From assembly GCA_020854915.1 (NCBI GenBank), contig JAHKLT010000035.1, forward strand, positions 1 to 35,884: 35,884 bases of DNA. Reading direction: 5' to 3'. The notes beneath the pieces were generated by a model, which searched no databases, had not been told where the DNA came from, and was given only the letters and a program-made list of their open reading frames with translations. Positions 1 to 8,424 of this stretch are shown here, in pieces (position 1 is the stretch's first letter; every line of letters begins with the position of its first letter). Position numbers and translations under genes: made by a program. Source of the DNA: Methanobacteriaceae archaeon (GTDB taxonomy: Archaea; Methanobacteriota; Methanobacteria; Methanobacteriales; Methanobacteriaceae).

Positions 1-275
1 TAAGGGTGTGATTCTGTCTGTTATGGTTTTAATTTCGGAATTTTCAAGGCATTTGTCTTTGTATTGACATGTGGGGCATGCTGTGCATTTATGGATGTAT
101 GATTGTTCTTTTAGATTTGAGTCATTTATCCCTTTTTCTTTCTTTTTTCTGCTTTGTATTGGTTTTATTTCTGTTAATTTTAGTTTTTATTATTTTTGCA
201 GATGTATCCATTTTTGATTCGTGTGAAGTCTTTTTTGCTGAATTTTTTATTATTTTTTGGTTTTCCTTTTGTAGG
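1..275 (-). pseudogene. Decayed transposase fragment (IS1182-like C-terminal zinc region?)
   Basis: Read on the minus strand, positions 1 to about 140 give an open stretch with a Cys cluster (KCTACPTCQYKDKC) followed by ENSEIKTITDR. This resembles the Cys-rich C-terminal region of IS1182-type DDE transposases. Upstream coding potential (about 140-275) continues in a different frame and is Lys/Asn-rich, so at least one frameshift is needed. The fragment runs off the left edge of the window and its 5' side is cut by the IS630-like element. A plus-strand hydrophobic ORF over the same bases is a shadow. The family assignment is tentative; a non-transposase Cys-cluster protein cannot be excluded. 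Confidence 0.4.
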
Positions 276-277
276 TA

Positions 278-293
278 TAGTATTTTACCAAAA
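278..293. repeat. Left terminal inverted repeat of the IS630-like element
   Basis: Perfect 16-bp match to the complement of 1646-1661, with TA immediately outside. Confidence 0.85.
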
Positions 294-319
294 CTTTATA
301 TCTAATTAGTGACATATAT

Positions 320-1637
320 TTGTTTATGTCTCGTGGAAGAAATATTTCAATTGAAGATCATTTGGATATTGATTATATTAATGATTTGTTAAGTGAGTAT
401 AAAAAGTCTTATATGATTTATCAACGCTTACTTTTCATTAAAATGTTAAAAGAAGGTAAAACAGTTAAAGATGCATCAGAATTTTTGAATGTGAATAGAG
501 CATCAGGTTCTAGATGGTTAAAACTTTATAATGAAAAAGGATTTGAAGGTTTAATACCTAATTATGATAATTGTGGACGTAATTGCTATTTAACCAATGA
601 ACAAAAAGAAGAATTAAAACAAATTATTTCAAATTCTGATGAAAATTATACTCTTAAAAGAATTCAAAAACTTATTAAAGAAAAATTTAACATAGAATAC
701 TCTGAAAAACAAGTATGGGTAATTGTAAGAGAAAAACTAGGTTTTAATTATGGAAAACCATTCACTAAACACTCTAAAAAAACCTAGAAAATGCTGAAAA
801 AACCTTAAAAAAAACACCAAAAACATAAACTTGAAAAAAAGAAGAACTAATATTCTTAGATCAAACAGCATGTCAAAATATTTCAAATGTTTCAAGAAAT
901 CTCTATTTACCAGGACATAAAAATAAAATAAACAAAAATCCACTAAAAATCAAAACAAATGCAACAGGATTTCAAAAGCATAACTTGCACATCCCATTTA
1001 GAATTCCATAAAACAAACAACGCAATAGACTTTGTAAAAATACTAATAAAATTTAGAATATTGAACAGTAAAAATAAAAAGAACAAAATAACACTAGAAA
1101 ATATATTAAACAATCCCAATATATCTGAAGAAGAAATAAAGAAATATTTAGATAAAAAAGGACTAAGCTTTCATAACTTCCGTGAAAAAATAAATGACCA
1201 CTTCTATGCTGATTTACCAAAACAAGAATCAATAGAATCAATAGAAAAAACCTGCAAAAAAGAAAATCGAAACAATAAAAGAAAGATAGAATACTATAAA
1301 AGAAAAAATCTATTATTAAATATAGATAAAAAAAGAAATAAAAGAAGATTTTAAAAAAGAAAAAACAATTAACATCATATTAGAGAATTACAGAGTTCAC
1401 CATTCTAAAATAGTCGAAAAAGTCTGCGAAATATTAAATTTTAATCTAATATTTTTACCTCCATATTCACCAGATTTAAACCCCATAGAAGATTTATGGA
1501 GAGTAATTAAAAAAGAAATGTATAATAACTTCTTTGAATCAATAGAAAACATGATAAAACTATTCAAAAAAGAATTCAATAAAAATATAACAAAGAAATC
1601 TTTTTATGAAAATTGGATAAAAAAATATATTCATTAG
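320..1637 (+). pseudogene. IS630-family transposase, broken by stops and frameshifts
   Basis: Residues 1-155 (320-787) form the helix-turn-helix half, including DASEFLNVNRASGSRWLKLY and a second winged-helix-like segment. A TAA at 785-787 interrupts it. The same frame continues through LIFLDQTACQN, the first catalytic Asp region, to about 1007. The reading then shifts to the frame of 959-1354 and again after about 1340. The last piece carries ILENYRVHHS, LIFLPPYSPDLNPIEDLW and ends at TAG 1635-1637. The second catalytic residue, normally Asp in a LDN motif, reads as Glu (LEN), so the copy is damaged in its active site as well. The family is secure from the PPYSPDLNPIE signature. At least one nonsense mutation and two frameshifts are required to explain it. 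Confidence 0.85.
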
Positions 1638-1645
1638 ATACAAAT

Positions 1646-1661
1646 TTTTGGTAAAATACTA
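1646..1661. repeat. Right terminal inverted repeat of the IS630-like element
   Basis: Perfect 16-bp complement of 278-293, followed by TA. Confidence 0.85.
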
Positions 1662-1713
1662 TAAAATAGCTATTAAACTATATATCTAAAAGAAATAAGA
1701 ATCTAACAATATT

Positions 1714-2460
1714 TTATTCTTTTATTTTTTCTTTTAGTCTTCTTAATATTCCTTTTAATGTGTGTGCTTCTCTACCTGTTATAAAAGCTCTATTTATTAT
1801 ATTTTTAAATGTTTTTAAACCATTATTTTTTTTATGTTCTGGTATATTTAATGTAGAGATTAATTGTTCCATATCTTTTAGAACATATTCTTTTTCAATA
1901 GTTGTAGCTTCTTCTAGGCCTTCAACAGGGAATTGGTTAATGTTTTTAAATATTTCATAAAAAATAATACTAGCTGCATGAGATATATTCATTATTGGGT
2001 ATGCAGGATTAGTTGGAATACTTACAGTAATATCGCACAATTCAATTTCATTATTATATAATCCATTCCCTTCTCTTCCAAAAATAATAGCTGAAGTATA
2101 ATTAAAATTAATTGTTTCTCCAAGTTCCTCAGCTTTTATTGGAATTCTATCAAGATTATAACTTCCACCAGCTGTACCTGTTGTAGCTATTTTAAAATCT
2201 ATTTTTTTTGATTTTAAAAATTCATCAAATGTAGTGTAAATTTCAGCATTTTCTACAATGTGTTTTCCATGGGTGGCCTGATAATATGATTCTTTTTTAA
2301 GCTCACAAGGATTAATTAATATTAATTTTTCAAGACCAAAATTGGCCATTGCTCTTGCAAGAAAACCAACATTTCCTGGGGTTTCACATTCTATAAAAAC
2401 AACATATATATTTTCTTTAATTTTTTTAGCATTTGGAGAATCTTTTAATCTTTCTATCAT
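1714..2460 (-). CDS. trmJ: TrmJ-type tRNA 2'-O-methyltransferase (SPOUT/TrmH family)
   Basis: A 248-residue SPOUT methyltransferase that probably uses S-adenosylmethionine to methylate the ribose of tRNA position 32. Family motifs are visible: ECETPGNVGFLARAM (about 24-38), FGREGNGL (127-134) and PIMNISHAAS (155-164), the last two forming the trefoil-knot cofactor site. A basic C-terminal helix ends in RRLKEK. The catalytic domain starts almost at the first ATG, yet that ATG lacks a well-spaced ribosome binding site. Fifty-two in-frame sense codons lie between it and the tfrB stop, so a non-ATG start upstream giving a Lys/Ser-rich tail is possible. The gene lies downstream of tfrB on the same strand and may be cotranscribed. 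TrmJ rather than another TrmH-class enzyme is judged from the motif spacing. Confidence 0.8.
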   Translation of the reverse strand: MIERLKDSPNAKKIKENIYVVFIECETPGNVGFLARAMANFGLEKLILINPCELKKESYYQATHGKHIVENAEIYTTFDEFLKSKKIDFKIATTGTAGGSYNLDRIPIKAEELGETINFNYTSAIIFGREGNGLYNNEIELCDITVSIPTNPAYPIMNISHAASIIFYEIFKNINQFPVEGLEEATTIEKEYVLKDMEQLISTLNIPEHKKNNGLKTFKNIINRAFITGREAHTLKGILRRLKEKIKE

Positions 2461-2616
2461 TAAATCTTTTTTAGTTTTCCTACTAGATTTAGCTTTTTTC
2501 TCTGAGCTTGATTTAGATGAACTTTTCTCTTTAGGTTTTTCTTTCTCTGAGATAAGTTCACTATTCTCAACAATTATTTCTTCACTAGTAGCTATATCTC
2601 CAATTTTAACCAGCTC
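2461..2616 (-). other. In-frame Lys/Ser/Glu-rich stretch between tfrB stop and trmJ ATG
   Basis: Fifty-two sense codons without a stop sit in the same frame as both neighbours. The predicted peptide is acidic first (IATSEEIIVENSELISEKE) and then Lys/Ser-rich. I see no ATG, GTG or TTG in frame, although a GGAG lies near 2603. It may be an N-terminal extension of TrmJ using a rarer start, or untranslated spacer. Confidence 0.4.
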
Positions 2617-4110
2617 TTATTCTTCTTGTGAATATGATTCTTTTAAAAGTTCAAGAATGTTCATAGTTTTAACATCATTTAAACCAATACTATCTAACCC
2701 GTCTTTTAGATTATATTGGCAAAATGGGCAGATTGTAATAACTGATTCAGCACCAGTATCTTTTATCATCTTTGCTTTATCTTTAGATAATTCAAGAGCT
2801 ATTTCAGGTTTTCCAGACTTTATTCCTCCACCTGCACCACAGCACTGACATGGATATTTCATTTCTACTAAATTAATACCAGGTATCTTTTCAATTATAT
2901 CTCTTGGTTCATCTTTAATATCTTGACTTCTACTAAGATGACATGGATCATGCCATGTTACATCCTTTTTTAAATATTTTAATTTGTTAGTATCAAGTTT
3001 ATCTACTAAGAACTCACTTATATCTTCTACATTTAATTTTGAACCAAACTTAGGATGATCATTTTTAAGGGTAGCTCCACAACCTGCACAAATAGTAATT
3101 ACAGTATCATAATCTTTAAATACTTCTTTATTTTTATCAACAAGGCTTTGAACAAGATCTGTTTGTCCTGTTCTAAGTAATGGTGAACCACAACAGACTT
3201 GTCCTTTAGGAATATCTATTTCTATATTGTTTTCTTTAAGCACATCTATTAAAGCATGACCAATATTTTGTAATTTATAATCAACCATACATCCTGTAAA
3301 TAAAGCTACTTTTTTAGGTTTTATATTTTCTTTATCTTTATTTACTTCTTCTATAAAACCTTCTCCTTCAACTTTAATAGAACGACCAGTATCTTCAACA
3401 GATTTTTTAATTGGAACATGATTTTCAAGTGGTCCTAAATTATTTTTACAAACTACTTCTCTCATTTTTTCTATTGCATCTCCAAAACTGTTTATATTTT
3501 TAGGACAAACTGAACCACATTTCCCACAACTAGTACAATTATATAGTCCTTCTTCTAAAAGATCATTTAATCTTTTATCTTGTTCTCTTGGATCCATACT
3601 AAACTTTGAAATGTATCTCATTATATATGGTCCTGAGAATTCCTCCCTAAAATGTTTTACAACTGGACATGTAGATAAACAAGAATAACACTCTATACAA
3701 CTTCTTACTTTTTTGGTGTCTTTTACATCTTCATTATTAAAATTTGTTTCAATTTGGCAATTATGATCTTTTCTAGTATGTAAGTCAAGATTTTTGACTT
3801 TTTCTTCTATTTCAGTTTTATCCACAATTAAATCTTTTATAACTGGGAAATCTAATGGTTCTATAACTGCACCATCTTGGATTTCTTTTTTACAAGCTAA
3901 AGCCCCATTTCCTTTGTATTTTATTCCACAGGAACCACATTGTCCTGCTCTACAAGAACTTCTATAACTAATGTCTTCGTTGTATTTATCATTAATTTCT
4001 TTTAAAGCATCTAAGACTTTCATTTTAGGCTTTTTTTCAATTTCATAGCATTCTAAATGTGGTTTTTCATCTTTTTCTTTGTTAAATCTAGAAACATAAA
4101 CTTTTATCAT
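2617..4110 (-). CDS. tfrB: Thiol:fumarate reductase subunit B (iron-sulfur/CCG protein)
   Basis: TfrB with TfrA reduces fumarate to succinate using CoM-SH and CoB-SH, giving the heterodisulfide; in methanogens this supplies succinate for biosynthesis. The 497 residues show a plant-type 2Fe-2S domain (Cys 53, 58, 61, 73), two 4Fe-4S motifs (Cys 138/141/144/148 and 192/195/198/202) and two CCG domains like HdrB (CCGSPL at 306-310, CQCCGAGGG at 421-429, CPFC at 461-464). Length and domain order match the known TfrB, a fusion of succinate-dehydrogenase-B-like and HdrB-like parts. The start has AAGGA eight bases upstream. The tfrA gene is not in this window. A succinate dehydrogenase iron-sulfur subunit is the alternative name, but the CCG domains favour TfrB. 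Confidence 0.9.
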   Translation of the reverse strand: MIKVYVSRFNKEKDEKPHLECYEIEKKPKMKVLDALKEINDKYNEDISYRSSCRAGQCGSCGIKYKGNGALACKKEIQDGAVIEPLDFPVIKDLIVDKTEIEEKVKNLDLHTRKDHNCQIETNFNNEDVKDTKKVRSCIECYSCLSTCPVVKHFREEFSGPYIMRYISKFSMDPREQDKRLNDLLEEGLYNCTSCGKCGSVCPKNINSFGDAIEKMREVVCKNNLGPLENHVPIKKSVEDTGRSIKVEGEGFIEEVNKDKENIKPKKVALFTGCMVDYKLQNIGHALIDVLKENNIEIDIPKGQVCCGSPLLRTGQTDLVQSLVDKNKEVFKDYDTVITICAGCGATLKNDHPKFGSKLNVEDISEFLVDKLDTNKLKYLKKDVTWHDPCHLSRSQDIKDEPRDIIEKIPGINLVEMKYPCQCCGAGGGIKSGKPEIALELSKDKAKMIKDTGAESVITICPFCQYNLKDGLDSIGLNDVKTMNILELLKESYSQEE

Positions 4111-4826
4111 TGTCTTATTCCTTATAAAAATTTAAAATTAGTAATAAAATTTTGAATTTAATATATACTTTGTAATCAATTATTAATAAAACTTATTATT
4201 CATAATTAAAAGAAATAAATTCAATATTACAAAATTTCACATTATAATACTTGCACATTATTATACTGATTAACTAATCAAGTGAACTTTACGAAAATAT
4301 TATAATTGAAACAATAAATCTATTAAAAATAAAATTTGATTAACATGAATATCTGATAATCAATAAATATTAAGAATTATCTACTTAGAATTCTTTTTTA
4401 AAGATTTAGATAGAAAAATATCTAAAATTAGATTAATCAAATATTTAATCTTAAAATACTTAGAGATATATTGAAATCTTTTAAAAACTAAAATATCAAA
4501 AAATACTAAAAATTTTAAGTATATAACCAAAAATATTATCATAGTTATAGTTGATTACCTAATATTTTTTAATTAATTTAATATCTATATATAAATAAAA
4601 CATGCATTTGTATGAAAAAGTTTGGTAACACACTATATTATAAAATTTTTTATATATTATAAAATCTTAATATAAATTTACTAAGAGCAATATAACATAA
4701 AATCATTTATATTAATTTTAATAAATTTATTAAAATAATTAATAAATAGCTATTTTAATTTATATTTTTATAGTTTGTAGATTATTTTATTAAATTTGTA
4801 TTTTTAAATACATATGAGGAAAGATA
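4111..4826. other. 716-bp AT-rich divergent intergenic region
   Basis: No convincing ORF or RNA gene. It must contain the promoters of tfrB (minus) and iorA (plus). TATA-like runs lie at about 4157-4170 on the minus strand and 4757-4768 on the plus strand. Several short inverted repeats are present, for example AAGAATT...AATTCTT near 4371-4397 and AGATTA...TAATCT near 4430-4453. A direct repeat TATTATAAAAT occurs twice around 4634-4665. The length is unusual for this compact region. Confidence 0.5.
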
Positions 4827-6710
4827 ATGAATTTAAAACAGTTAGTTACTGGGAAAAAAGGAGATAAACAATTTTTGCTTGGAAATGAAGCAGCTGTTAG
4901 AGGAGCTATTGAAGCAGGTGTTTCAATTGCTGCAACATATCCAGGCACACCATCATCTGAAATTGGAGATGTTTTATCATATCTAGCAAAAGATGCAGGG
5001 ATTTATTTTGAGTTTTCAACAAATGAAAAAGTTGCTATGGAAGTTGCTGCTACTGCTGCAGCTTCAGGACTTAGATCATTTACTTTTATGAAACATGTTG
5101 GTATGAATGTAGCTAGTGATTCTTTTATGAGTACTGCTTATACTGGTGTTCGTGGAGGAATGGTTGTTTTAATTGCAGATGATCCTTCTGCGTTTTCTTC
5201 TCAAAATGAACAAGACAGTAGACATTATGCTAGGCTTGCTAATTTACCTATTTTAGAACCTTCCAATTGTCAAGAACTTAAAGATATGATGGTTTATGGA
5301 TTTGATTTATCTGAACAATTTGGTTTACCGGTTATTATAAGAACTACTACTAGAGTTTCTCATATGAGGGGAATTGTTGAACTAGGAAGTATAAAAGAGC
5401 AAAATAGAAAGGGTCATTTTGATAAAGATCCAAGTAGTTTTGTTCCTGTTCCTGCCTTTTCTTTATCTATGCATGAAAGATTATGTGATAAGATAAAAGA
5501 AATCAATAAAATTTCAGAAAAATATAGACTAAACTATATTTCTTCTTCAAAAGATAATTTTAAAATTGGAGCTATTTCTTCAAGTAGTGCATTTAATTAT
5601 ATTTATGATATTGTAAATCAAGATAATTTAGATATTAATATTTTAAAACTTGGTTTTTCTTATCCTTTTCCTGAATCAAAAGTATATGAATTTTTAAAAG
5701 ATTTAGATACAGTTTTTATTGTAGAAGAAGTAGATCCTATAATCGAAAAAGAAGTTTTAGCTGTAATTGGAAAATATAATTTAGCTATTACTGTTTTTGG
5801 AAAATTAGATGAAACTTTTCCTTTAGTTCATGAATTTAATCCAGATATTATAAAAAAAGGTTTAAATAAAATCTTAAAATATACAGAAATTAACGAAAAA
5901 AATAGCTATTCACAAAATTTCAATGATTTAATTGAAAGTATTCCAAATAGATCTCCTGTTTTATGCCCAGGATGTCCTCATAGAGGAATGTTTTATGGTG
6001 TTAAAAGAGCTATGGCTAAATTAAAATTAAAAGAAGATGATGTTATTTTTGCATCAGATATTGGTTGTTATACATTAGGTCTTAATCCACCATATAAAGC
6101 TGCAGATTATTTATTATCTATGGGTTCAAGTATAGGTGATGGTTGTGGATTTTCTAAAGCTACAGATCAGAAAGTTGTTAGCTTTATAGGAGATTCTACA
6201 TTTTTCCATAGTGGTATTTCTCCATTAGTCAATGCTGTTCACAATAAACACAATTTTGTTGTTACTGTTTTAGATAATCGTATTACAGCAATGACTGGTG
6301 GTCAACCAAATCCAGGTATGTCTTTTGATGGTATGGGTAATCCAGCTCCAGAAATATCTATTGAAAAAATAGTTAAAGCAACAGGTTGTAATTTTGTTAA
6401 AACTATAAATCCAATGGATTTAAATGAAACAATTGAAATTTATAAAGAAGCTTTTGAACATGATGGTGTTGCTGTTATAATTTCAAAACATCCTTGTGTT
6501 TTAATTAAAGGATTAGAAAAAAAATCAACTGTTGAATTTAATGAAAACAACTGTAAAAAGTGCTATGTTTGTCTTAATAGATTATCTTGTCCAGCTATTT
6601 CTTATAAGAATAATAAGGTTACAATAGATAAAGATGCTTGTAATGGTTGTAATTTATGTGTAAAAACATGTAAATTTGGAGCTATTACTGAAGGAAATAA
6701 GGAGGCTTAA
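4827..6710 (+). CDS. iorA: Indolepyruvate:ferredoxin oxidoreductase subunit alpha
   Basis: IorA with IorB converts aryl pyruvates to aryl-acetyl-CoA plus reduced ferredoxin, or runs in reverse to make aryl pyruvates for aromatic amino acids. The 627 residues match the family. The N-terminal pyrimidine-binding domain has YPGTPSSE at 38-45. The thiamine diphosphate domain contains CPGCPHRG and IGDSTFFHSG followed by LDN (about 450-480). A C-terminal two-cluster ferredoxin domain has Cys 576/579/582/588 and 605/608/611/615. A GAGG ribosome site precedes the ATG. The gene is followed after one base by iorB, so the two are translated together. It lies next to a convergent paaK gene, which fits use of arylacetates. 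Confidence 0.92.
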   Translation: MNLKQLVTGKKGDKQFLLGNEAAVRGAIEAGVSIAATYPGTPSSEIGDVLSYLAKDAGIYFEFSTNEKVAMEVAATAAASGLRSFTFMKHVGMNVASDSFMSTAYTGVRGGMVVLIADDPSAFSSQNEQDSRHYARLANLPILEPSNCQELKDMMVYGFDLSEQFGLPVIIRTTTRVSHMRGIVELGSIKEQNRKGHFDKDPSSFVPVPAFSLSMHERLCDKIKEINKISEKYRLNYISSSKDNFKIGAISSSSAFNYIYDIVNQDNLDINILKLGFSYPFPESKVYEFLKDLDTVFIVEEVDPIIEKEVLAVIGKYNLAITVFGKLDETFPLVHEFNPDIIKKGLNKILKYTEINEKNSYSQNFNDLIESIPNRSPVLCPGCPHRGMFYGVKRAMAKLKLKEDDVIFASDIGCYTLGLNPPYKAADYLLSMGSSIGDGCGFSKATDQKVVSFIGDSTFFHSGISPLVNAVHNKHNFVVTVLDNRITAMTGGQPNPGMSFDGMGNPAPEISIEKIVKATGCNFVKTINPMDLNETIEIYKEAFEHDGVAVIISKHPCVLIKGLEKKSTVEFNENNCKKCYVCLNRLSCPAISYKNNKVTIDKDACNGCNLCVKTCKFGAITEGNKEA

Positions 6711-6711
6711 A

Positions 6712-7308
6712 ATGTCTAAAAATAGCTATAATATTTATATATCTGGTGTTGGTGGTCAGGGAATAATTAAAACTTCTGTTATAATTGGTGAAGCTGCAAT
6801 GAATGAAGGATTAAATGTTTGTATGAGTGAAATTCATGGTATGTCTCAAAGAGAAGGGTCTGTTTCTACAGAACTTAGAATTGGTGATTTTAATAGTTCA
6901 ATTATCCCAAACAATTCTGCTGATGCATTACTTTCTTTTGAACCAATTGAAACTTTACGTGGAATTAAAAAAGCTAATAAAGATACAAAAATTGTTTTTA
7001 ATACTCATCCTATTCATCCTTCTTCAGGAAATAGTTTAGAAATGAATTATCCTCCTGTTGAATTGATTATTTCTAATTTAAAAGAAAATTTTAACTATGT
7101 TTATCCTATTGAGGGTAATGATTTAGCTAATAAAGTAGGAAATATTTTATCTTTAAATATGGTATTACTTGGGGCTATTGTTGCTGATGATAATTTTCCA
7201 TTATCAAAAGAGTCAATAGTAAGTTCTATGAAAAATAATTTAAATTCTAAATTTCATGAATTAAACTTGAAAGCTATTGAACTAGGTTTTGATGCTGTAA
7301 AACTTTAA
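6712..7308 (+). CDS. iorB: Indolepyruvate:ferredoxin oxidoreductase subunit beta
   Basis: This 198-residue protein is the gamma-type subunit of the 2-oxoacid:ferredoxin oxidoreductase superfamily and partners IorA. The N-terminus carries the typical glycine-rich motif SGVGGQGIIKTS and then EIHGMSQREGSV, both diagnostic of IorB. The ATG at 6712 was chosen over an earlier in-frame start inside iorA because AAGGAGG lies directly upstream and the family begins here. The intergenic gap to iorA is a single base. Confidence 0.92.
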   Translation: MSKNSYNIYISGVGGQGIIKTSVIIGEAAMNEGLNVCMSEIHGMSQREGSVSTELRIGDFNSSIIPNNSADALLSFEPIETLRGIKKANKDTKIVFNTHPIHPSSGNSLEMNYPPVELIISNLKENFNYVYPIEGNDLANKVGNILSLNMVLLGAIVADDNFPLSKESIVSSMKNNLNSKFHELNLKAIELGFDAVKL

Positions 7309-7351
7309 GATTTAAATATTATTAAAAAAATATCTTTAAGTAGTGGTTAAA

Positions 7352-7630
7352 ATGGTATATAATATAAATAATGCTATTGTAAAAAAGGATAAAGAAGGTA
7401 ATTTAACACTAATTGATCCTGAAAATAATTTCAAAGATAAAGAAGCTTTTATTGCTATTGATAGTGATGACTTTATTTCAATCCAACTTCTTATCAATGG
7501 CATTATTAATAATGATTTTAAAAAATGGAGAGAAATTTCTAAGTTTAAAGATGATTATAAACTTAAGAATTTATTTATTAGGTTAGGCTATACAAAAAAA
7601 GATGTTGCTAACTTATTAAAAGAATTTTAA
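7352..7630 (+). CDS. Small protein of unknown function
   Basis: A 92-residue soluble, charged protein that I do not recognise. It begins MVYNINNAIVKKDKEGN and is followed by a predicted alpha/beta pattern with a Lys-rich C-terminal helix (GYTKKDVANLLKEF). The ATG at 7352 is preferred over the GTG at 7343; the AGTGG in front of it is a weak ribosome site. It lies 43 bp after iorB on the same strand and 29 bp before another small gene, so all may be cotranscribed. Codon use matches the neighbours. A link to arylpyruvate metabolism is only positional. Confidence 0.6.
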   Translation: MVYNINNAIVKKDKEGNLTLIDPENNFKDKEAFIAIDSDDFISIQLLINGIINNDFKKWREISKFKDDYKLKNLFIRLGYTKKDVANLLKEF

Positions 7631-7659
7631 ATGTATTTAATATTTGAAGGGGGTTTCTT

Positions 7660-7986
7660 ATGCCTGAATTTAAAATAACAAAAGAATCTGGTGTTAAAAA
7701 ATTTGAAATTCAAATGGCTATTGATTTTGATGAAGAGGGTGAAATCGAAAATCAAGAATATTCAAATGGGGATGAATGGTCAGATAATCCTTCTGATTTA
7801 AGAATTTGTACTTCTTATTGTGATGAAGAAGAACAAGAGGAATGGAATGTATTTTTCAATGATTTTATGTATTTATTAGAATCTAATGAATTAATAGATG
7901 AGGTAAAAAAACTTAAAAATATTGGGGATTCTTACTTTTTTAATGAAGAAGATATGGAGGTTGAATTTGTTGTAGTGGATCTTTAA
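7660..7986 (+). CDS. Acidic small protein of unknown function
   Basis: A 108-residue, strongly acidic protein (many Asp/Glu, notably FDEEGEIE, CDEEEQEEW and FNEEDMEVEF) with two Cys residues in ICTSYC. It has no transmembrane segment or known motif that I can see. An AAGGGGG ribosome site precedes the ATG, so translation is well supported. It follows the preceding unknown gene on the same strand and overlaps the end of the minus-strand ACT gene by four bases. Its role is unknown. Confidence 0.65.
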   Translation: MPEFKITKESGVKKFEIQMAIDFDEEGEIENQEYSNGDEWSDNPSDLRICTSYCDEEEQEEWNVFFNDFMYLLESNELIDEVKKLKNIGDSYFFNEEDMEVEFVVVDL

Positions 7987-8414
7987 AGATTCTTAATATC
8001 CTCTTCAGTTAATAATTCAGCATTTTTAGATTTTAAAAGTTTTTTACCATTTTCCATATCTTCTAATCTCATAACTACAACTGCTTGGTCTACTTTATGT
8101 GTTATGAATGCATATATATATTCTACATTAATTTTATTTTGATCTAATATTTCAAGAACAGAATTCAATCCATTTGGTTCATCAGGTACTTTAACTATTA
8201 TTACTTCATTCTTTTTTACAAGAAATCCATCATCTTCAAGAGCCTTTATAGTTCTTTCTGTATCACTTACAATTAATCTTAAAATTCCATATTTTGTAGA
8301 GTCTGCAACAGACAAAGCCCTTATGTTTATATCTGATTTAGCTAAAGTATTAATAGCTTTTTTAACACGACCTTCTTTATTTTCTATAAATACTGAAATT
8401 TGTTCTACACTCAT
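7983..8414 (-). CDS. Tandem ACT-domain protein
   Basis: A 143-residue protein made of two ACT domains. The first runs from SVEQISVFIENKEGRVKKA and the second from IIVKVPDEPNGLNSVLEIL. ACT domains bind amino acids, and this two-domain type is commonly encoded beside phenylacetate-CoA ligase, where it is thought to sense an aromatic amino acid. The ATG at 8414 is preferred over one 33 bases upstream because GGTGA lies at the right distance; this places the start just inside the end of paaK. Overlap indicates translational coupling with paaK. Confidence 0.85.
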   Translation of the reverse strand: MSVEQISVFIENKEGRVKKAINTLAKSDINIRALSVADSTKYGILRLIVSDTERTIKALEDDGFLVKKNEVIIVKVPDEPNGLNSVLEILDQNKINVEYIYAFITHKVDQAVVVMRLEDMENGKKLLKSKNAELLTEEDIKNL

Positions 8415-8424
8415 TTTATTCACC

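Larger units (their letters stand above)
278..1661. mobile_element. IS630-like insertion sequence with intact ends
   Basis: The element is bounded by perfect 16-bp inverted repeats, TAGTATTTTACCAAAA at 278-293 and its complement at 1646-1661. Similarity continues imperfectly inward for about 15 bp. The dinucleotide TA lies directly outside each end (276-277 and 1662-1663), which is the target duplication expected for the IS630/Tc1 family. Total length is about 1.38 kb. The single internal gene is a broken transposase, so the copy cannot move on its own but could be mobilised in trans. Confidence 0.85.

Noticed and set aside
69-305. Hydrophobic 78-residue plus-strand ORF
   Set aside because: It is the complement of a Lys/Asn-rich decayed transposase on the minus strand; poly-Phe/Leu is what such a complement gives.
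2342-2848. 168-codon plus-strand ORF across trmJ and tfrB
   Set aside because: It is antisense to two well-supported genes with family motifs.
4548-4560. 13-mer shared (inverted) with the right arm of the candidate RNA at 28965-28977
   Set aside because: In DNA this AT-rich, many 13-base matches are expected by chance in 36 kb, and the flanks do not align.
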